Origin: Xanthomonas hortorum pv. pelargonii | GTDB taxonomy: Bacteria > Pseudomonadota > Gammaproteobacteria > Xanthomonadales > Xanthomonadaceae | Direction of reading: 5' to 3' | DNA: 64,000 nucleotides | Assembly (NCBI RefSeq): GCF_024499015.1 | Contig: NZ_CP098604.1 | Location: forward strand, 4,650,001 to 4,714,000 | Part shown: one piece after another, positions 24,794-34,308 of the stretch | Layout: every line of letters begins with the position of its first letter | How positions within the stretch are numbered: the stretch's first letter is position 1 | The notes under the pieces: model-generated | Databases searched by the model: none | What the model was told of the DNA's origin: nothing | Seen by the model: only the letters and a program-made list of their open reading frames with translations | Made by a program: the position numbers and the translations under genes

Positions 24794-27652
24794 ATGAGTT
24801 CGTCATTCCCGCACGGCGACAGCGCCATGGCGCAGGCGGTGCGCAGCCACGATTGGGCGTCCACGCAACTGGGGCTGAGTGCGCAGTGGCCATCGCCGTT
24901 GCGCAACGCGGTCAGCTTGATGCTGGGCTCGCCGGAAAGCATGTATGTGGTGTGGGGCGAGGCGCTGACCTTTTTCTACAACGATGCGTATGCGCCGATT
25001 TTGGGGCCGCGTCAGCCGCAGGCCTTGGGTGCACCGCTGCGCGCGTTGTGGGCCGATGCGTGGGAGGCCGTGCGTGGGCCGATCGAAGCCGCGTTCGAAG
25101 GGCGCGCGTCGCGCTTCGAAGAAGTGCCGATCGGCATGAGCCGCTACGGCGCGCCCGAAGAAACCTGGTGGACGTTCTCGTTCTCGCCGATCTACCTGGA
25201 CGATGGCCGTGTCGGCGGCGCGTTCTGCGTGACCAATGAAGTCACCGACCGCAAGCTGGCGCAAAACCGTCTCGCCGACGAGCATGAGCGCCTGATCCGG
25301 CTGTTCGAGCAGGCGCCGATGTTCATGGCGTTCCTGAGCGGGCCGCAGCATCGGGTGGAGTTTGCCAACCCGTGTTATTCGCGTTTGATCGGCCACCGCG
25401 ACGTGATCGGGAAGCCATTGGCCGAGGCCTTGCCTGACCTGGTCGAGCAGGGCCATCTGCGTCGTTTGGACGAGGTGTATCAAACCGGGCGTGCCTTTTC
25501 GGCCAATGCGCTCCCCTACAATGTGCAGAGCGCGCCGGGTGGCCTGGTCGAGCGGCACCTGCTGGATCTGGTGTATCAGCCTATCGCCGGGGCGGACGGT
25601 GCGGTGTCCGGCATCTTCGTACAAGGTCTGGACATCACCGATCGCATCAGCCTGGAACGCGCGGTGCGCGAGGCGGAAGTGCGTAACCGGCAGATCCTGG
25701 ACAGCGTGATGGATTACGCGATCATCGCCACCGATCTGCAGGGGCGGGTCACCTCATGGAACGAAGGCGCGCGGCGCATCCTGGGCTGGACCGAGACGGA
25801 AATGCTCGGCCAGTCGTTGGAGCGCACGTTCACGCCTGAAGATGTGGAGCACCGGCAGATCCTGATCGAAGCGGCAGCGGCGCTGGAAAGCGGCAGCGGC
25901 ATGGACGAGCGCTGGCACCTCCGCAAATCCGGCGAGCGCTTCTGGGCCAATGGTTCGTTGATGGTGCTGCGCGAAGAGACCGGCGCGGCGATCGGCTTCG
26001 TCAAAGTGCTGCGCGATCGCACTGCCGAACGGCTGGCCAGCGAGGCCTTGCGCAAGAGCGAACGCCGGCTCGATGCGCTGGTGCGTGCATCGTCGCAATC
26101 GATTTTTTCGGCCAGTGCCGATTGGTGCGAACTGCGTCAGCTGGTTGGCGATGGCGCGCTGAGCGATGCGTTGTCGGCCACGCCGAACTGGCAGCAGGAC
26201 ATGGTGCATCCGGACGATCGCGCGCGGCTGGCAGAGGCCATTGCGCATTCGATCGTCAACAAGACCGCACTGGATCTGGAATACCGCGTGCCGGGTTCCG
26301 ACCAACGCGTGGGTTGGACCTTGATGCGCGCCATTCCGCTGCTCAACGAGCATGAGCAGATCGTCGAATGGTTTGGCACCGCAGCGGACATCACCGACAA
26401 GCGCATCGCCGAAGAACAACTGCGCCAGTTGACCGAGACCCTGGAAGAGCGCGTGCGCGAGCGCAGCGCGGCCTTGCTGTTGGCCGAAGAGAAACTGCGC
26501 CAGAGCCAGAAGATGGAAGTGGTGGGCCAGCTCACCGGCGGCCTGGCGCACGACTTCAACAACCTGCTGACGGCCATCAGCGTTGGGCTGGAGCTGCTGC
26601 AGACGCGCATCGAACAAGGCAAGTACGACCGTCTGGAACGCTATGTGGAGATGGCGCAATCCAGCGCCGCGCGCGCCACGGCGCTGACGCAGCGGTTGCT
26701 GGCGTTCTCGCGCAGGCAGACCCTGGCACCGACCGCGCTGGAGGTGGAAGCGCTGGTGCGCGACATGCACGACATCATCGCGCGCACGCTGGGGCCTTCG
26801 ATCAGTTTGCAACTGCGCCCGGCGGCAGACTCGTGGAAAGTGCTGGTGGATGCGCCGCAGCTGGAAAACGCGTTGTTGAACCTGTGCATCAACGCACGCG
26901 ATGCCATGCCCGATGGCGGCGAGCTCACCATTGCCATTGCCAATTGCGTGTTGAACGAGGCCGCGGCGCAGCAGCTCGATCTGCCGGTTGGCGATTATGT
27001 GTGCCTGAGCGTGCAGGACAGTGGCACCGGCATGAGCGCCGAGGTCATGTCCAAGGTGTTCGAGCCGTTCTTCACCACCAAACCGATCGGGCAGGGCACC
27101 GGCCTGGGCTTGTCGATGATCTATGGGTTCACCCGGCAATCCGGCGGGCATGTGCGCATCGATTCGGAAGAGGGCGTGGGCACCACCATGTTGCTGTATC
27201 TGCCGCGTTTCACCGGCCTGCTGCCGGCCGATGAGATGCAGCACCCGGTCGAACCCTCGCTGCAATCGCCCACGCACAGCAGCACGGTGCTGCTGGTGGA
27301 AGACGAAACCGCGATCCGTGTCCTGGTGTCCGAAGTGCTGACCGAAGCGGGCTACCGCGTCATCGAAACAGCCGAAGGCAGTGCTGCCGTGGAACGCTTG
27401 CGCTCGCAGGAAGCGATCGACTTGCTGGTGACGGATGTGGGCCTGACCGGCGGCTTGAACGGACGCCAGGTCGCCGATGCGGGGCGCCAGTATCGACCGT
27501 CGCTACCGGTGCTGTTCGTGACCGGCTATGCGGCCACCGCTGCGGTTGGAGCCGGTCAGTTGGACGATGGCATGGAAGTGCTCACCAAGCCGTTTCTTGC
27601 GATCGATCTGGAGCGGCGCGTAGCGCAACTGCTGGGGCGGACGCCGCAGTAA
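24794..27652 (+). CDS. PAS-domain hybrid sensor histidine kinase with C-terminal receiver
   Basis: About 952 aa with no transmembrane helices, so probably a cytoplasmic sensor. N-terminal GAF/PAS-like domain (MYVVWGEALTFFYNDAYAPI), then several PAS/PAC domains (one starts LIRLFEQAPMFMAFLSGPQH, another YAIIATDLQGRVTSWNEGAR). Coiled coil ERVRERSAALLLAEEKLRQ leads to an H-box GGLAHDFNNLLTAISVGLEL, where His is the phosphorylation site. The ATPase follows (NLCINARDAMPDGGEL; GTGLGLSMIYGFTRQSGG), then a receiver VLLVEDETAIRVLVSEVL with phospho-Asp in LLVTDVGLTGGLNGR. An upstream GTG at 24743 is possible. The single-domain regulator downstream on the other strand is a plausible partner. Confidence 0.9.
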   Translation: MSSSFPHGDSAMAQAVRSHDWASTQLGLSAQWPSPLRNAVSLMLGSPESMYVVWGEALTFFYNDAYAPILGPRQPQALGAPLRALWADAWEAVRGPIEAAFEGRASRFEEVPIGMSRYGAPEETWWTFSFSPIYLDDGRVGGAFCVTNEVTDRKLAQNRLADEHERLIRLFEQAPMFMAFLSGPQHRVEFANPCYSRLIGHRDVIGKPLAEALPDLVEQGHLRRLDEVYQTGRAFSANALPYNVQSAPGGLVERHLLDLVYQPIAGADGAVSGIFVQGLDITDRISLERAVREAEVRNRQILDSVMDYAIIATDLQGRVTSWNEGARRILGWTETEMLGQSLERTFTPEDVEHRQILIEAAAALESGSGMDERWHLRKSGERFWANGSLMVLREETGAAIGFVKVLRDRTAERLASEALRKSERRLDALVRASSQSIFSASADWCELRQLVGDGALSDALSATPNWQQDMVHPDDRARLAEAIAHSIVNKTALDLEYRVPGSDQRVGWTLMRAIPLLNEHEQIVEWFGTAADITDKRIAEEQLRQLTETLEERVRERSAALLLAEEKLRQSQKMEVVGQLTGGLAHDFNNLLTAISVGLELLQTRIEQGKYDRLERYVEMAQSSAARATALTQRLLAFSRRQTLAPTALEVEALVRDMHDIIARTLGPSISLQLRPAADSWKVLVDAPQLENALLNLCINARDAMPDGGELTIAIANCVLNEAAAQQLDLPVGDYVCLSVQDSGTGMSAEVMSKVFEPFFTTKPIGQGTGLGLSMIYGFTRQSGGHVRIDSEEGVGTTMLLYLPRFTGLLPADEMQHPVEPSLQSPTHSSTVLLVEDETAIRVLVSEVLTEAGYRVIETAEGSAAVERLRSQEAIDLLVTDVGLTGGLNGRQVADAGRQYRPSLPVLFVTGYAATAAVGAGQLDDGMEVLTKPFLAIDLERRVAQLLGRTPQ

Positions 27653-27691
27653 TCGTGCACACGGAGTGGATGGCGCAATTGCTCCGCTCGC

Positions 27692-28066
27692 TTACATCGT
27701 GGTCTGCACGATACCCAGCAGATCGCGCAACGAGAACGGTTTGGTCAGCAATCGCATGCCGGTATCCAGAAAGTCGGCACGCTTGGCAATGGCGCCTGCA
27801 TAGCCGGTCATGAACACGATGGGCAATGCCGGATAAAGAAACCGGGCCTCGTCGGCCAGGTCACGACCGTTCATGCCCGGCAGGCAGATATCCGAGAGCA
27901 ACAGGTCGAACGGGCGCGCCGTGTTGAGCTGTTCCAGCGCATGCTCGGCATCGGCGGTGGCGACGACTTGGTAACCCTCGTCACCCAGGATATCTTCGGT
28001 CATGGCGCGGATCGCATCGTCGTCTTCGACCAACAGGATGCGTCTGGTGCTTGCTGCGTGATTCAC
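27692..28066 (-). CDS. Single-domain response regulator receiver
   Basis: 124 aa, a stand-alone receiver domain. Acidic pocket RILLVEDDDAIRAMTEDILG, phospho-acceptor Asp in DLLLSDICLPGMNGRDLADE, switch Thr in IVFMTGYAGA, and conserved Lys in LLTKPFSLRDL. There is no output domain, so it acts by protein contact or phosphotransfer. It faces the hybrid kinase end-on (gap 40 bases) and is divergent from the KaiC-like gene. The receiver is similar to those of both flanking hybrid kinases (VMTGYA..., TKPF). Confidence 0.9.
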   Translation of the reverse strand: MNHAASTRRILLVEDDDAIRAMTEDILGDEGYQVVATADAEHALEQLNTARPFDLLLSDICLPGMNGRDLADEARFLYPALPIVFMTGYAGAIAKRADFLDTGMRLLTKPFSLRDLLGIVQTTM

Positions 28067-28292
28067 CGCTATCCTTGAACAATCGCAACAACGCGATGTA
28101 CTTCATGCGCAACGCTAGGCTGGCGGATGTGACGGGAGCGTCGGATTTGTCATAAAGGCATTGCCGAAAAACTCGGTTGAGCGCGCAATGGCAGCAGCAA
28201 ACGCAAGCTGTGAGCAAAAGGTCCGCGCAAGCAAGCTGATCAATTCAGTCGTACGCATCGGGCTATCACGTGCGCGTGATAAATTGAAGGTT

Positions 28293-29807
28293 ATGGGAAA
28301 TTTGAAGCCGACGATCGCAAGACGCATCACCACGGGTACCGAGGGGTTGGATACCATCCTTCGCGGTGGCTTACCGCCCAATCGGCTGTATCTGCTGGAG
28401 GGCCAGCCGGGGTCGGGCAAGACGACGTTGGCGTTGCAGTTTTTGCTCGACGGCGCAGCCAAGGGCGAGAGCTGCCTGTACGTGACCTTGTCGGAGACCA
28501 TCGACGAGCTCAACGAGGTGGCGACCTCGCACGACTGGACGCTGGATGCGCTGAATATCTTCGAGCTGGCATCGGCCGAGGCGTTTCTGGGCGACGGGCG
28601 CCAGCAGTCGATCCTGCATCCATGGGAAATGGAACTGGACGGCACCATCAAGCTCATCCAGTCCGAAGTGGACCGGATCAAGCCGACCCGTGTGGTGTTC
28701 GATTCGCTGTCCGAGTTGCGCCTGCTGGCGCAGGATCCGCTGCGCTACCGGCGGCAGGTGTTGGCGCTCAAGCAGTTCTTTTCTCCGCGCAACATCACCG
28801 TGTTTCTGGTGGACGATCTCACCGGCGAAAATGGTCAGCGCGATGCGCATCTGCACAGCCTGTGCCATGGCGTGATCTCGCTGGAGCGCATGACGCTGGA
28901 TTTCGGCGCGGCACGTCGGCGCATGCAGGTGCAGAAATTGCGTGGTGTGGATTTTGTCGCCGGCTATCACGACCTGACCATCACCACCGGTGGCATGCGC
29001 ATCTACCCGCGCCTGATCGCCTCCGATCACCACGTGCCGTTCATTGGCGATGCGGTGTCCAGCGGCGTCGAGCGCATCGATGCGTTGCTGTATGGCGGGC
29101 CGCTGCGTGGCACCAGCACGCTGCTGACCGGGCCGGCCGGCTCGGGCAAGACCAATATCGCGCTGCAGTACGTTGCCGCTGCCTGCGAGCGCGGTGAGCA
29201 CTGCTGCATCCTAGAGTTCGATGAGCGCACCGGCACCTTGCTGACGCGCGCCGAAAGCCTGGGCATGGATCTGCGTAAGCATCTGGACTCGGGTCTGCTG
29301 GAACTGCATCAGATGGACCCGGCCGAACTGACACCGGGCGAGTTTGCCTGGGCAGTGCGTGCCAGTGTCGAAGAACGTCAATGCCGCGTGTTGGTGATCG
29401 ACAGCCTCAACGGCTATCTTTCGTCGATGCCGCAGGAAAAGCAGCTGATGCTGCAGATGCACGAGCTGTTGTCGTATCTCAACCAGAGCGGCGTGACCAC
29501 GTTTCTGGTCAACCCGCAGCATGGTCTGGTGGGCACGATGTCAACCGGCAATCTCAATATTTCGTACCTGGCCGATACCGTCGTCCTGTTCCGCTTCTTC
29601 GAAGCGCAAGGACGCATTCGCAAGGCCTTGTCGGTGATCAAGAATCGCAGCGGCGCGCATGAGGATTCGATCCGTGAGTTGCGCATCGGTAGCGGCGGGA
29701 TCCATTTGAGCGAGCCGCTGGAGAAATTCCACGGTGTGCTGACCGGTACTCCGCAATTTGTCGGAGACGATGCGCCGTTGCTGGATCGTCCACTTGACCA
29801 CCTGTGA
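28293..29807 (+). CDS. KaiC-like double RecA-domain ATPase
   Basis: 504 aa with two tandem KaiC/RecA domains. Domain 1 P-loop GQPGSGKTT is at residues 37-45, domain 2 P-loop GPAGSGKTN near residue 280. Walker B-like strands are VVFDSLSELRLLAQDP and VLVIDSLNGYLSSMP. The start at 28293 (MGNLKPTIARRITTGTEGLD) places the domain at the N-terminus, with AAGG just before. The length matches the KaiC-like family of non-cyanobacterial bacteria, which are often paired with hybrid kinases and lack KaiA/KaiB, as here. The stop overlaps the next kinase gene. Likely role: ATP-dependent signalling switch. Confidence 0.9.
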   Translation: MGNLKPTIARRITTGTEGLDTILRGGLPPNRLYLLEGQPGSGKTTLALQFLLDGAAKGESCLYVTLSETIDELNEVATSHDWTLDALNIFELASAEAFLGDGRQQSILHPWEMELDGTIKLIQSEVDRIKPTRVVFDSLSELRLLAQDPLRYRRQVLALKQFFSPRNITVFLVDDLTGENGQRDAHLHSLCHGVISLERMTLDFGAARRRMQVQKLRGVDFVAGYHDLTITTGGMRIYPRLIASDHHVPFIGDAVSSGVERIDALLYGGPLRGTSTLLTGPAGSGKTNIALQYVAAACERGEHCCILEFDERTGTLLTRAESLGMDLRKHLDSGLLELHQMDPAELTPGEFAWAVRASVEERQCRVLVIDSLNGYLSSMPQEKQLMLQMHELLSYLNQSGVTTFLVNPQHGLVGTMSTGNLNISYLADTVVLFRFFEAQGRIRKALSVIKNRSGAHEDSIRELRIGSGGIHLSEPLEKFHGVLTGTPQFVGDDAPLLDRPLDHL

Positions 29808-31866
29808 CCTAGACGGCTCTATTGTCCACATCATTGCGCCGTTCGGGCGCGATGCGGAAAGCATCGCCGACATCATTGGCCAACGCGGGCTGACGCGCCG
29901 GGTCTATGCCTCGCTGGCGGCGTTGGCGGGTGATCTGCTCGATACCTCGGGCGTGGTGGTGCTGACCGAAGAGGCCGTTGGCGGCGACCTGCAGCAGTTG
30001 TCGCAGATGTTGCATGGCCAGGCCGCGTGGTCGGACATTCCATTCGTGCTGCTGCGTGCGCCGCGCGGCACCCATAGCGGGCGTCAGGGCACGTTGCCGG
30101 CCGAGGTGACCAACGTCATCGAGCTGGAGCGGCCATTGAGTTCGGCCTCGTTGCTGAGCGCCATTTCCACCGCGTTGCGCTCGCGGCAGAAGCAGTTCGT
30201 CATCCGCGACCAGATGGCGCAGCTGGCCGAAAGCAAGGCCGCACTGGCGCTGAGCGAAGCCGAATTGCGTCGCGTCACCGACGCGTTGCCGGTGTTGATT
30301 GCCTTCATCGACAAGAACCTGATCTATCGCTTTGCCAATCGCTCGTACGAAGACTGGATCGGGGTGCCGCCTGCCAATGTGATCGGGCGGCCACTGGTGG
30401 ATGTAGTCGGGTCGGCAGTGGTGGCGGAGCGGCGTGCCTGGATCGAGGCGGCGCTGGCCGGGCAGGCATTGACGGTGGAAACCAGTTGGCCGCATGCCGA
30501 TGGGCGCCGACGCGATGCGGAAATCCGCTATATGCCGCGCCTGGACGCAGATGGCGTGGTGGATGGCTTTCATGTGTTCGCCACCGACATCACTGCACGC
30601 ACGCTGGCGTTGGAATCGATCCAGCAGCAGGCCAATCTGCTCGAGGTCAAGGTCGCCGAGCGCACCGCCGAGTTGCAGCAGCAGATGCAGGCGCGCGAAT
30701 CCAGTGAAGCGGCGTTGCGTCAGGCGCAGAAGATGGAGGCGGTGGGCCAGCTGACCGGCGGTATCGCGCACGACTTCAACAACATGCTTACCGGTATTTT
30801 GTCCGCGCTGGATCTGGCACGCCTGCGTATCGATCAAGGCCGCACCGAAGGACTGGGCCGCTTCCTGGATGTGGCTTCGGCTTCGGCATTGCGGGCTGCC
30901 GCGCTGACGCAGCGGTTGTTGGCATTTTCGCGCCGGCAGTCGCTGGAAGCGCGCCATCTGCATCTGAACGATCTGGTGGTGTCGCTGCAGGAATTGCTGG
31001 CGCGCACGCTGGGCGAATCGGTGCGGTTGGAAACCGATCTGCACGCCAACATGCCGCAGGCCTATGTCGATGAAAACCAGCTGGAGAGCGCACTGCTCAA
31101 TCTGGCGATCAACGCACGCGATGCCATGCCCGGTGGTGGTCAATTACGGATCGCCACGCGTCATCTGCTGGTCGATGCGCAGCCGCTCGAACTTGGCCGT
31201 GGCGTGACCTTGGCGCCGGGCAATTATGCGGTGGTGTCGGTCACCGACAGCGGTACCGGTATGCCGATGGATGTGCTGGAGCGCGTGTTCGAGCCGTTCT
31301 ACACCACCAAACCGATCGGGCAGGGCACCGGCCTGGGCATGTCGATGATTTACGGCTTCATGCAGCAGTCCAACGGGCAGGTGTGGGTGGAGTCGACGAT
31401 GGGCGTGGGCACCACCGTCAGTCTCTATCTGCCGGCGGGCGTGCATCTCCAGCCAGCGCAGCCGCTGCCGCAGGCCGGTGCGGTGGTCACCGGGAAAGGC
31501 CAGCAGGTGTTGGTGGTGGAAGACGACGAGCAGGTGCGCTTGCTGGTCACCGAGCTGCTCAACGAATTGGGCTACGAGGCCGATGTGGTCGCCGATGCAG
31601 ATGCCGCACTACCGATTCTAGCCTCGCACCGACGGATCGATTTGCTGGTGACCGACGTCGGCTTGCCTGGACTCAATGGGCGCCAGCTGGCGGAAATCGC
31701 ACGCCAGTCGCGTCGCGATCTGCCGGTGATCTTCATGACCGGCTACGCGGAAACCGCGCGCGATCGTGGCGAATTTCTGGGCGAAGGCATGAGCATGATC
31801 GCCAAGCCTTTTACGCTGGGCGAATTCAGCGGCAAGTTGCACGAAGTGCTGGGGCCTTCGGCCTGA
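29770..31866 (+). CDS. Hybrid sensor histidine kinase paired with the KaiC-like ATPase
   Basis: About 698 aa. The N-terminal 130 residues resemble a degenerate receiver (IVHIIAPFGRDAESIADIIG). A PAS domain (ALPVLIAFIDKNLIYRFANR) and coiled coil follow, then the H-box GGIAHDFNNMLTGILSALDL and ATPase (NLAINARDAMPGGGQLRIAT; GTGLGMSMIYGFMQQSNG). The C-terminal receiver is VLVVEDDEQVRLLVTELLNE, with phospho-Asp in LLVTDVGLPGLNGR. The ATG at 29770 has GGAG at about -8 and lies inside the end of the KaiC gene (38-base overlap), so the two are coupled. No membrane helix. A TTG at 29758 is an alternative start. Confidence 0.9.
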   Translation: MRRCWIVHLTTCDLDGSIVHIIAPFGRDAESIADIIGQRGLTRRVYASLAALAGDLLDTSGVVVLTEEAVGGDLQQLSQMLHGQAAWSDIPFVLLRAPRGTHSGRQGTLPAEVTNVIELERPLSSASLLSAISTALRSRQKQFVIRDQMAQLAESKAALALSEAELRRVTDALPVLIAFIDKNLIYRFANRSYEDWIGVPPANVIGRPLVDVVGSAVVAERRAWIEAALAGQALTVETSWPHADGRRRDAEIRYMPRLDADGVVDGFHVFATDITARTLALESIQQQANLLEVKVAERTAELQQQMQARESSEAALRQAQKMEAVGQLTGGIAHDFNNMLTGILSALDLARLRIDQGRTEGLGRFLDVASASALRAAALTQRLLAFSRRQSLEARHLHLNDLVVSLQELLARTLGESVRLETDLHANMPQAYVDENQLESALLNLAINARDAMPGGGQLRIATRHLLVDAQPLELGRGVTLAPGNYAVVSVTDSGTGMPMDVLERVFEPFYTTKPIGQGTGLGMSMIYGFMQQSNGQVWVESTMGVGTTVSLYLPAGVHLQPAQPLPQAGAVVTGKGQQVLVVEDDEQVRLLVTELLNELGYEADVVADADAALPILASHRRIDLLVTDVGLPGLNGRQLAEIARQSRRDLPVIFMTGYAETARDRGEFLGEGMSMIAKPFTLGEFSGKLHEVLGPSA

Positions 31867-32058
31867 GTGCTGAGCGCGTTTGACCCCACGTGCATTGTGT
31901 TGTGGATTACCCATGGCTTCCGAGCCGCTAACAAATTGTATCGATGGTGAGAGTTGCCGACATGGCAAATCGCAAACGGATTCCCATCGCTGTGGAAGAT
32001 CTCGAACCGCTGATTTCGCAAGTGAGGCGTTCGCCCTCAAGCGGACGGCCGCAGCCAG

Positions 32059-32370
32059 TGAGTCAGTCGAGGGCGCGATGTCCTCACCGCTCGCGGGACA
32101 CGCCGTGAACCCATCCCTGGGGGCTCGGTGGCGGCATCCATGCCGCCACACGGTCCCGCAAGCGGTGAGGACACCGCGCCAGACAGTTTGCTGGTCGCTT
32201 TGAGAAGAGCTAAGCATACCGACCATCTCGACTGGTCCTTGCCCGCCCACCGTCGCGGGACCTTACGCGGCATGGATGCCGCGTAAGAGCCTACACGGAC
32301 GTACTTGCGGCGTGTCCCGCGATGGTGGGCGGGCAAGGGCCCTGCAGCCAAGCCACAGATCATCCGCTCT
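32059..32370. repeat. Composite double-hairpin repeat element, copy 1
   Basis: Hairpin A: 19-bp arms at 32081-32099 and 32153-32171 (one mismatch) enclosing an inner palindrome at 32129-32148 (TGGCGGCAT CC ATGCCGCCA). Hairpin B: 25-bp arms at 32237-32261 and 32314-32338 (one mismatch) enclosing an inner palindrome at 32263-32286 with 11-bp arms and GG loop. A 27-bp unit (32344-32370) follows; it is tandemly duplicated in copy 2. The element sits between convergent genes. The rest of the 700-base gap holds no gene. Confidence 0.85.
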
Positions 32371-32567
32371 GCAATCTACGCACTCATCGCGTCCAATCTT
32401 TCAAGACAACCAAGATCTCACGATCTCGAAATGCCTGGAGAACGTCACGAGCAATGGGTAGCCAGGTGTGGATGGCGCACTCAGTTGCGGTATCTACGCG
32501 TGGCATACGCGCACCGAGCGCAGCGGCGCCCGCCTGATGGCCGCGAAGTGGGTTTTGTCAGCCGTTA

Positions 32568-33284
32568 CTAGCGAGCAGCGCGTTTGGCCTGCCGCGCGCT
32601 CGCCAGCGATTCGGCCACGGCGATTTTTTCCGCGACCGCTTTCTGCATCGCCGAGCCGGTGTCCAGCAAGCTGTGCAGATGGCGCCAGTGTTCGGTGGCG
32701 GCGCTGTAGTCCTGCTGCTGGAAGTCGCTGATGCCGAGCAGCCACAGGGCGCGTTGATGATCCGGCTCGCGTGCGATCACCTGTTGCAGGCGCGTGCGCG
32801 ATGCGGCGTCGATGGCGAAATCGCTGCGCGTGCCCATGTCTGCTGCGATCCAGCCGACAATGGCGGCGCTGTTGTCGGGGGCGAGCTTGAGTGCTTGCGC
32901 ATAGGCATCGCGAGCGTCGGCCGAACGGTTTTCCTGCTCGTGCGCCTTGGCTTGCTGCATCCAGGCGTCCAGCGCCCGCAGTTGTGCTTCTTCAGCCGGA
33001 CTGATGGCTGGTGTTTGTGCTTGCGTGCTGCTTGCAGCAGTCGCCTCAGGCGTCGCCTGCACTGTCTGTTGCGCTGGCCTAGCGTATACGCGCGTTGCGA
33101 TGGCGTCGGGCGCGCCGACCATGCGATACAGGCCGGCGGTGGCGATCGGCAAGCCGAGCACCAGCACAATCGGCAATGCATAGCGTGTGCTGCGATGGCG
33201 CGTTGGCCGGCGCAGCAGTGGCACCAGCAACAACAGCAGCGCGATCACCACCAACGCCGCGCTTATCAAATAAAAACCGGTCAT
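32568..33284 (-). CDS. ccmI: Cytochrome c maturation protein CcmI
   Basis: 238 aa. N-terminal transmembrane helix (ISAALVVIALLLLLVPLL) and a second hydrophobic segment (YALPIVLVLGLPIATAGLYR), followed by a Pro/Ala/Gln linker and TPR-like repeats (ARDAYAQALKLAPDNSAAIV; ALWLLGISDFQQQDYSAATE). CcmI is the apocytochrome c chaperone that hands the CxxCH segment to the CcmF/H heme lyase. Its start at 33284 overlaps the ccmH stop (TGATG), and it is the last gene of the ccm operon. Shorter than E. coli CcmH/CycH fusions, but normal for stand-alone CcmI. Confidence 0.85.
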   Translation of the reverse strand: MTGFYLISAALVVIALLLLLVPLLRRPTRHRSTRYALPIVLVLGLPIATAGLYRMVGAPDAIATRVYARPAQQTVQATPEATAASSTQAQTPAISPAEEAQLRALDAWMQQAKAHEQENRSADARDAYAQALKLAPDNSAAIVGWIAADMGTRSDFAIDAASRTRLQQVIAREPDHQRALWLLGISDFQQQDYSAATEHWRHLHSLLDTGSAMQKAVAEKIAVAESLASARQAKRAAR

Positions 33285-33766
33285 CACCACTCTTCCTCAG
33301 CTTGCGGTGCCACCGGTGTCCCGGCACGCGCACGTTTGCGCACGGTGTGGATCACCACGGCTGCACCGGCACCCAGCATCAGCAGCGGGCCGAACCACAG
33401 CAGCCAGGTGCCGCGTTTGACCGGCGGGTCGTACAGCACGAAATCCGAATAGCGCTCGACCATGTACTGCTTGATCTGCGCATCGCTGTGGCCGGCCTGG
33501 ATCTGCGCGAACACCTGATGGCGCAGATCGCGTGCGAGCGCGGCGTTGGAGTCGGCCAGGTTTTCGTTCTGGCACACCAGGCAGCGCAGTTGTGCGGTCA
33601 GACGCTGGTAACGCGCTTCCTCGCTGCGGTTCTTGAACGGCAGCGGGTCCACTGCCTGCGCCGCCAGCGGCGGTGCAAGCAGCACGCCAAGCAGCAACAC
33701 CAGCAGCAAGCGCAGTTGCCGGCCTTGCATGCGCCAGTGCCAGTGCCACCAGGGGCGAGCCGGCAT
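33284..33766 (-). CDS. ccmH: Cytochrome c maturation protein CcmH
   Basis: 160 aa. Signal/anchor LRLLLVLLLGVLLAPPLAAQ, then the thiol-redox motif LRCLVCQNENLADSNA (CxxC near residues 61-64) and the family signature DLRHQVFAQIQAGHSDAQIK, MVERYSDFVLYDPP. A C-terminal transmembrane helix is WLLWFGPLLMLGAGAAVVI. It reduces the apocytochrome heme-binding cysteines in the periplasm, together with CcmG and the CcmF lyase. TGATG overlap with ccmG decides the start at 33766. Confidence 0.93.
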   Translation of the reverse strand: MPARPWWHWHWRMQGRQLRLLLVLLLGVLLAPPLAAQAVDPLPFKNRSEEARYQRLTAQLRCLVCQNENLADSNAALARDLRHQVFAQIQAGHSDAQIKQYMVERYSDFVLYDPPVKRGTWLLWFGPLLMLGAGAAVVIHTVRKRARAGTPVAPQAEEEW

Positions 33767-34308
33767 CACTGCGCGCCCTTGGGTAGCGCGGCGATGGCCG
33801 GCAGCAGTGTGTCGTTGATGACATCGGGTGTGAGCACGCCGATGTGCTTGTAGCGGATCACGCCTTGGGCATCGATCAGAAACGTCTCCGGCGCACCGTA
33901 GACGCCGAAATCGATCGCTGTCTGACCGGCCTCGTCGGCAATCACTACGGCATACGGGTTGCCGTACTGCGCAAGCCAGGCCGTGGCATCGGCGGGTGCA
34001 TCTTTATAGTTGTAGCCGATCAGCGGCACGCCAAGCCGGCTGGCCTGCGCCATCAAGACCGGATGTTCGTGCACGCATTCGGCGCACCAGCTGCCGAACA
34101 CGTTGAGCACATACGGTTTGCCCAGCAGCTGGTCGCGGCTGACCTGTTGTTCGGGTTGATCCAGCCTTGGCAGCGAGAACGCTGGCGCTTGTTTGCCGAT
34201 CAACGGTGAGGGCACATCGCGCGGATTGTGTTGCATCGTCCAGTAAATGCCGAAGCCGAACAGCGCCGCCAGCAACAGGAAACCCAGCAAGGGCAGCAGA
34301 CGGTTCAT
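33766..34308 (-). CDS. ccmG: Thiol:disulfide interchange protein CcmG/DsbE
   Basis: 180 aa. Membrane anchor LLPLLGFLLLAALFGFGIYW and a periplasmic thioredoxin fold with active site FGSWCAECVHEHP (WCAEC at about residues 70-74) and the cis-Pro loop GVYGAPETFLIDAQG. It keeps CcmH and apocytochrome thiols reduced. The start at 34308 overlaps the ccmF stop (ATGA). Confidence 0.95.
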   Translation of the reverse strand: MNRLLPLLGFLLLAALFGFGIYWTMQHNPRDVPSPLIGKQAPAFSLPRLDQPEQQVSRDQLLGKPYVLNVFGSWCAECVHEHPVLMAQASRLGVPLIGYNYKDAPADATAWLAQYGNPYAVVIADEAGQTAIDFGVYGAPETFLIDAQGVIRYKHIGVLTPDVINDTLLPAIAALPKGAQ

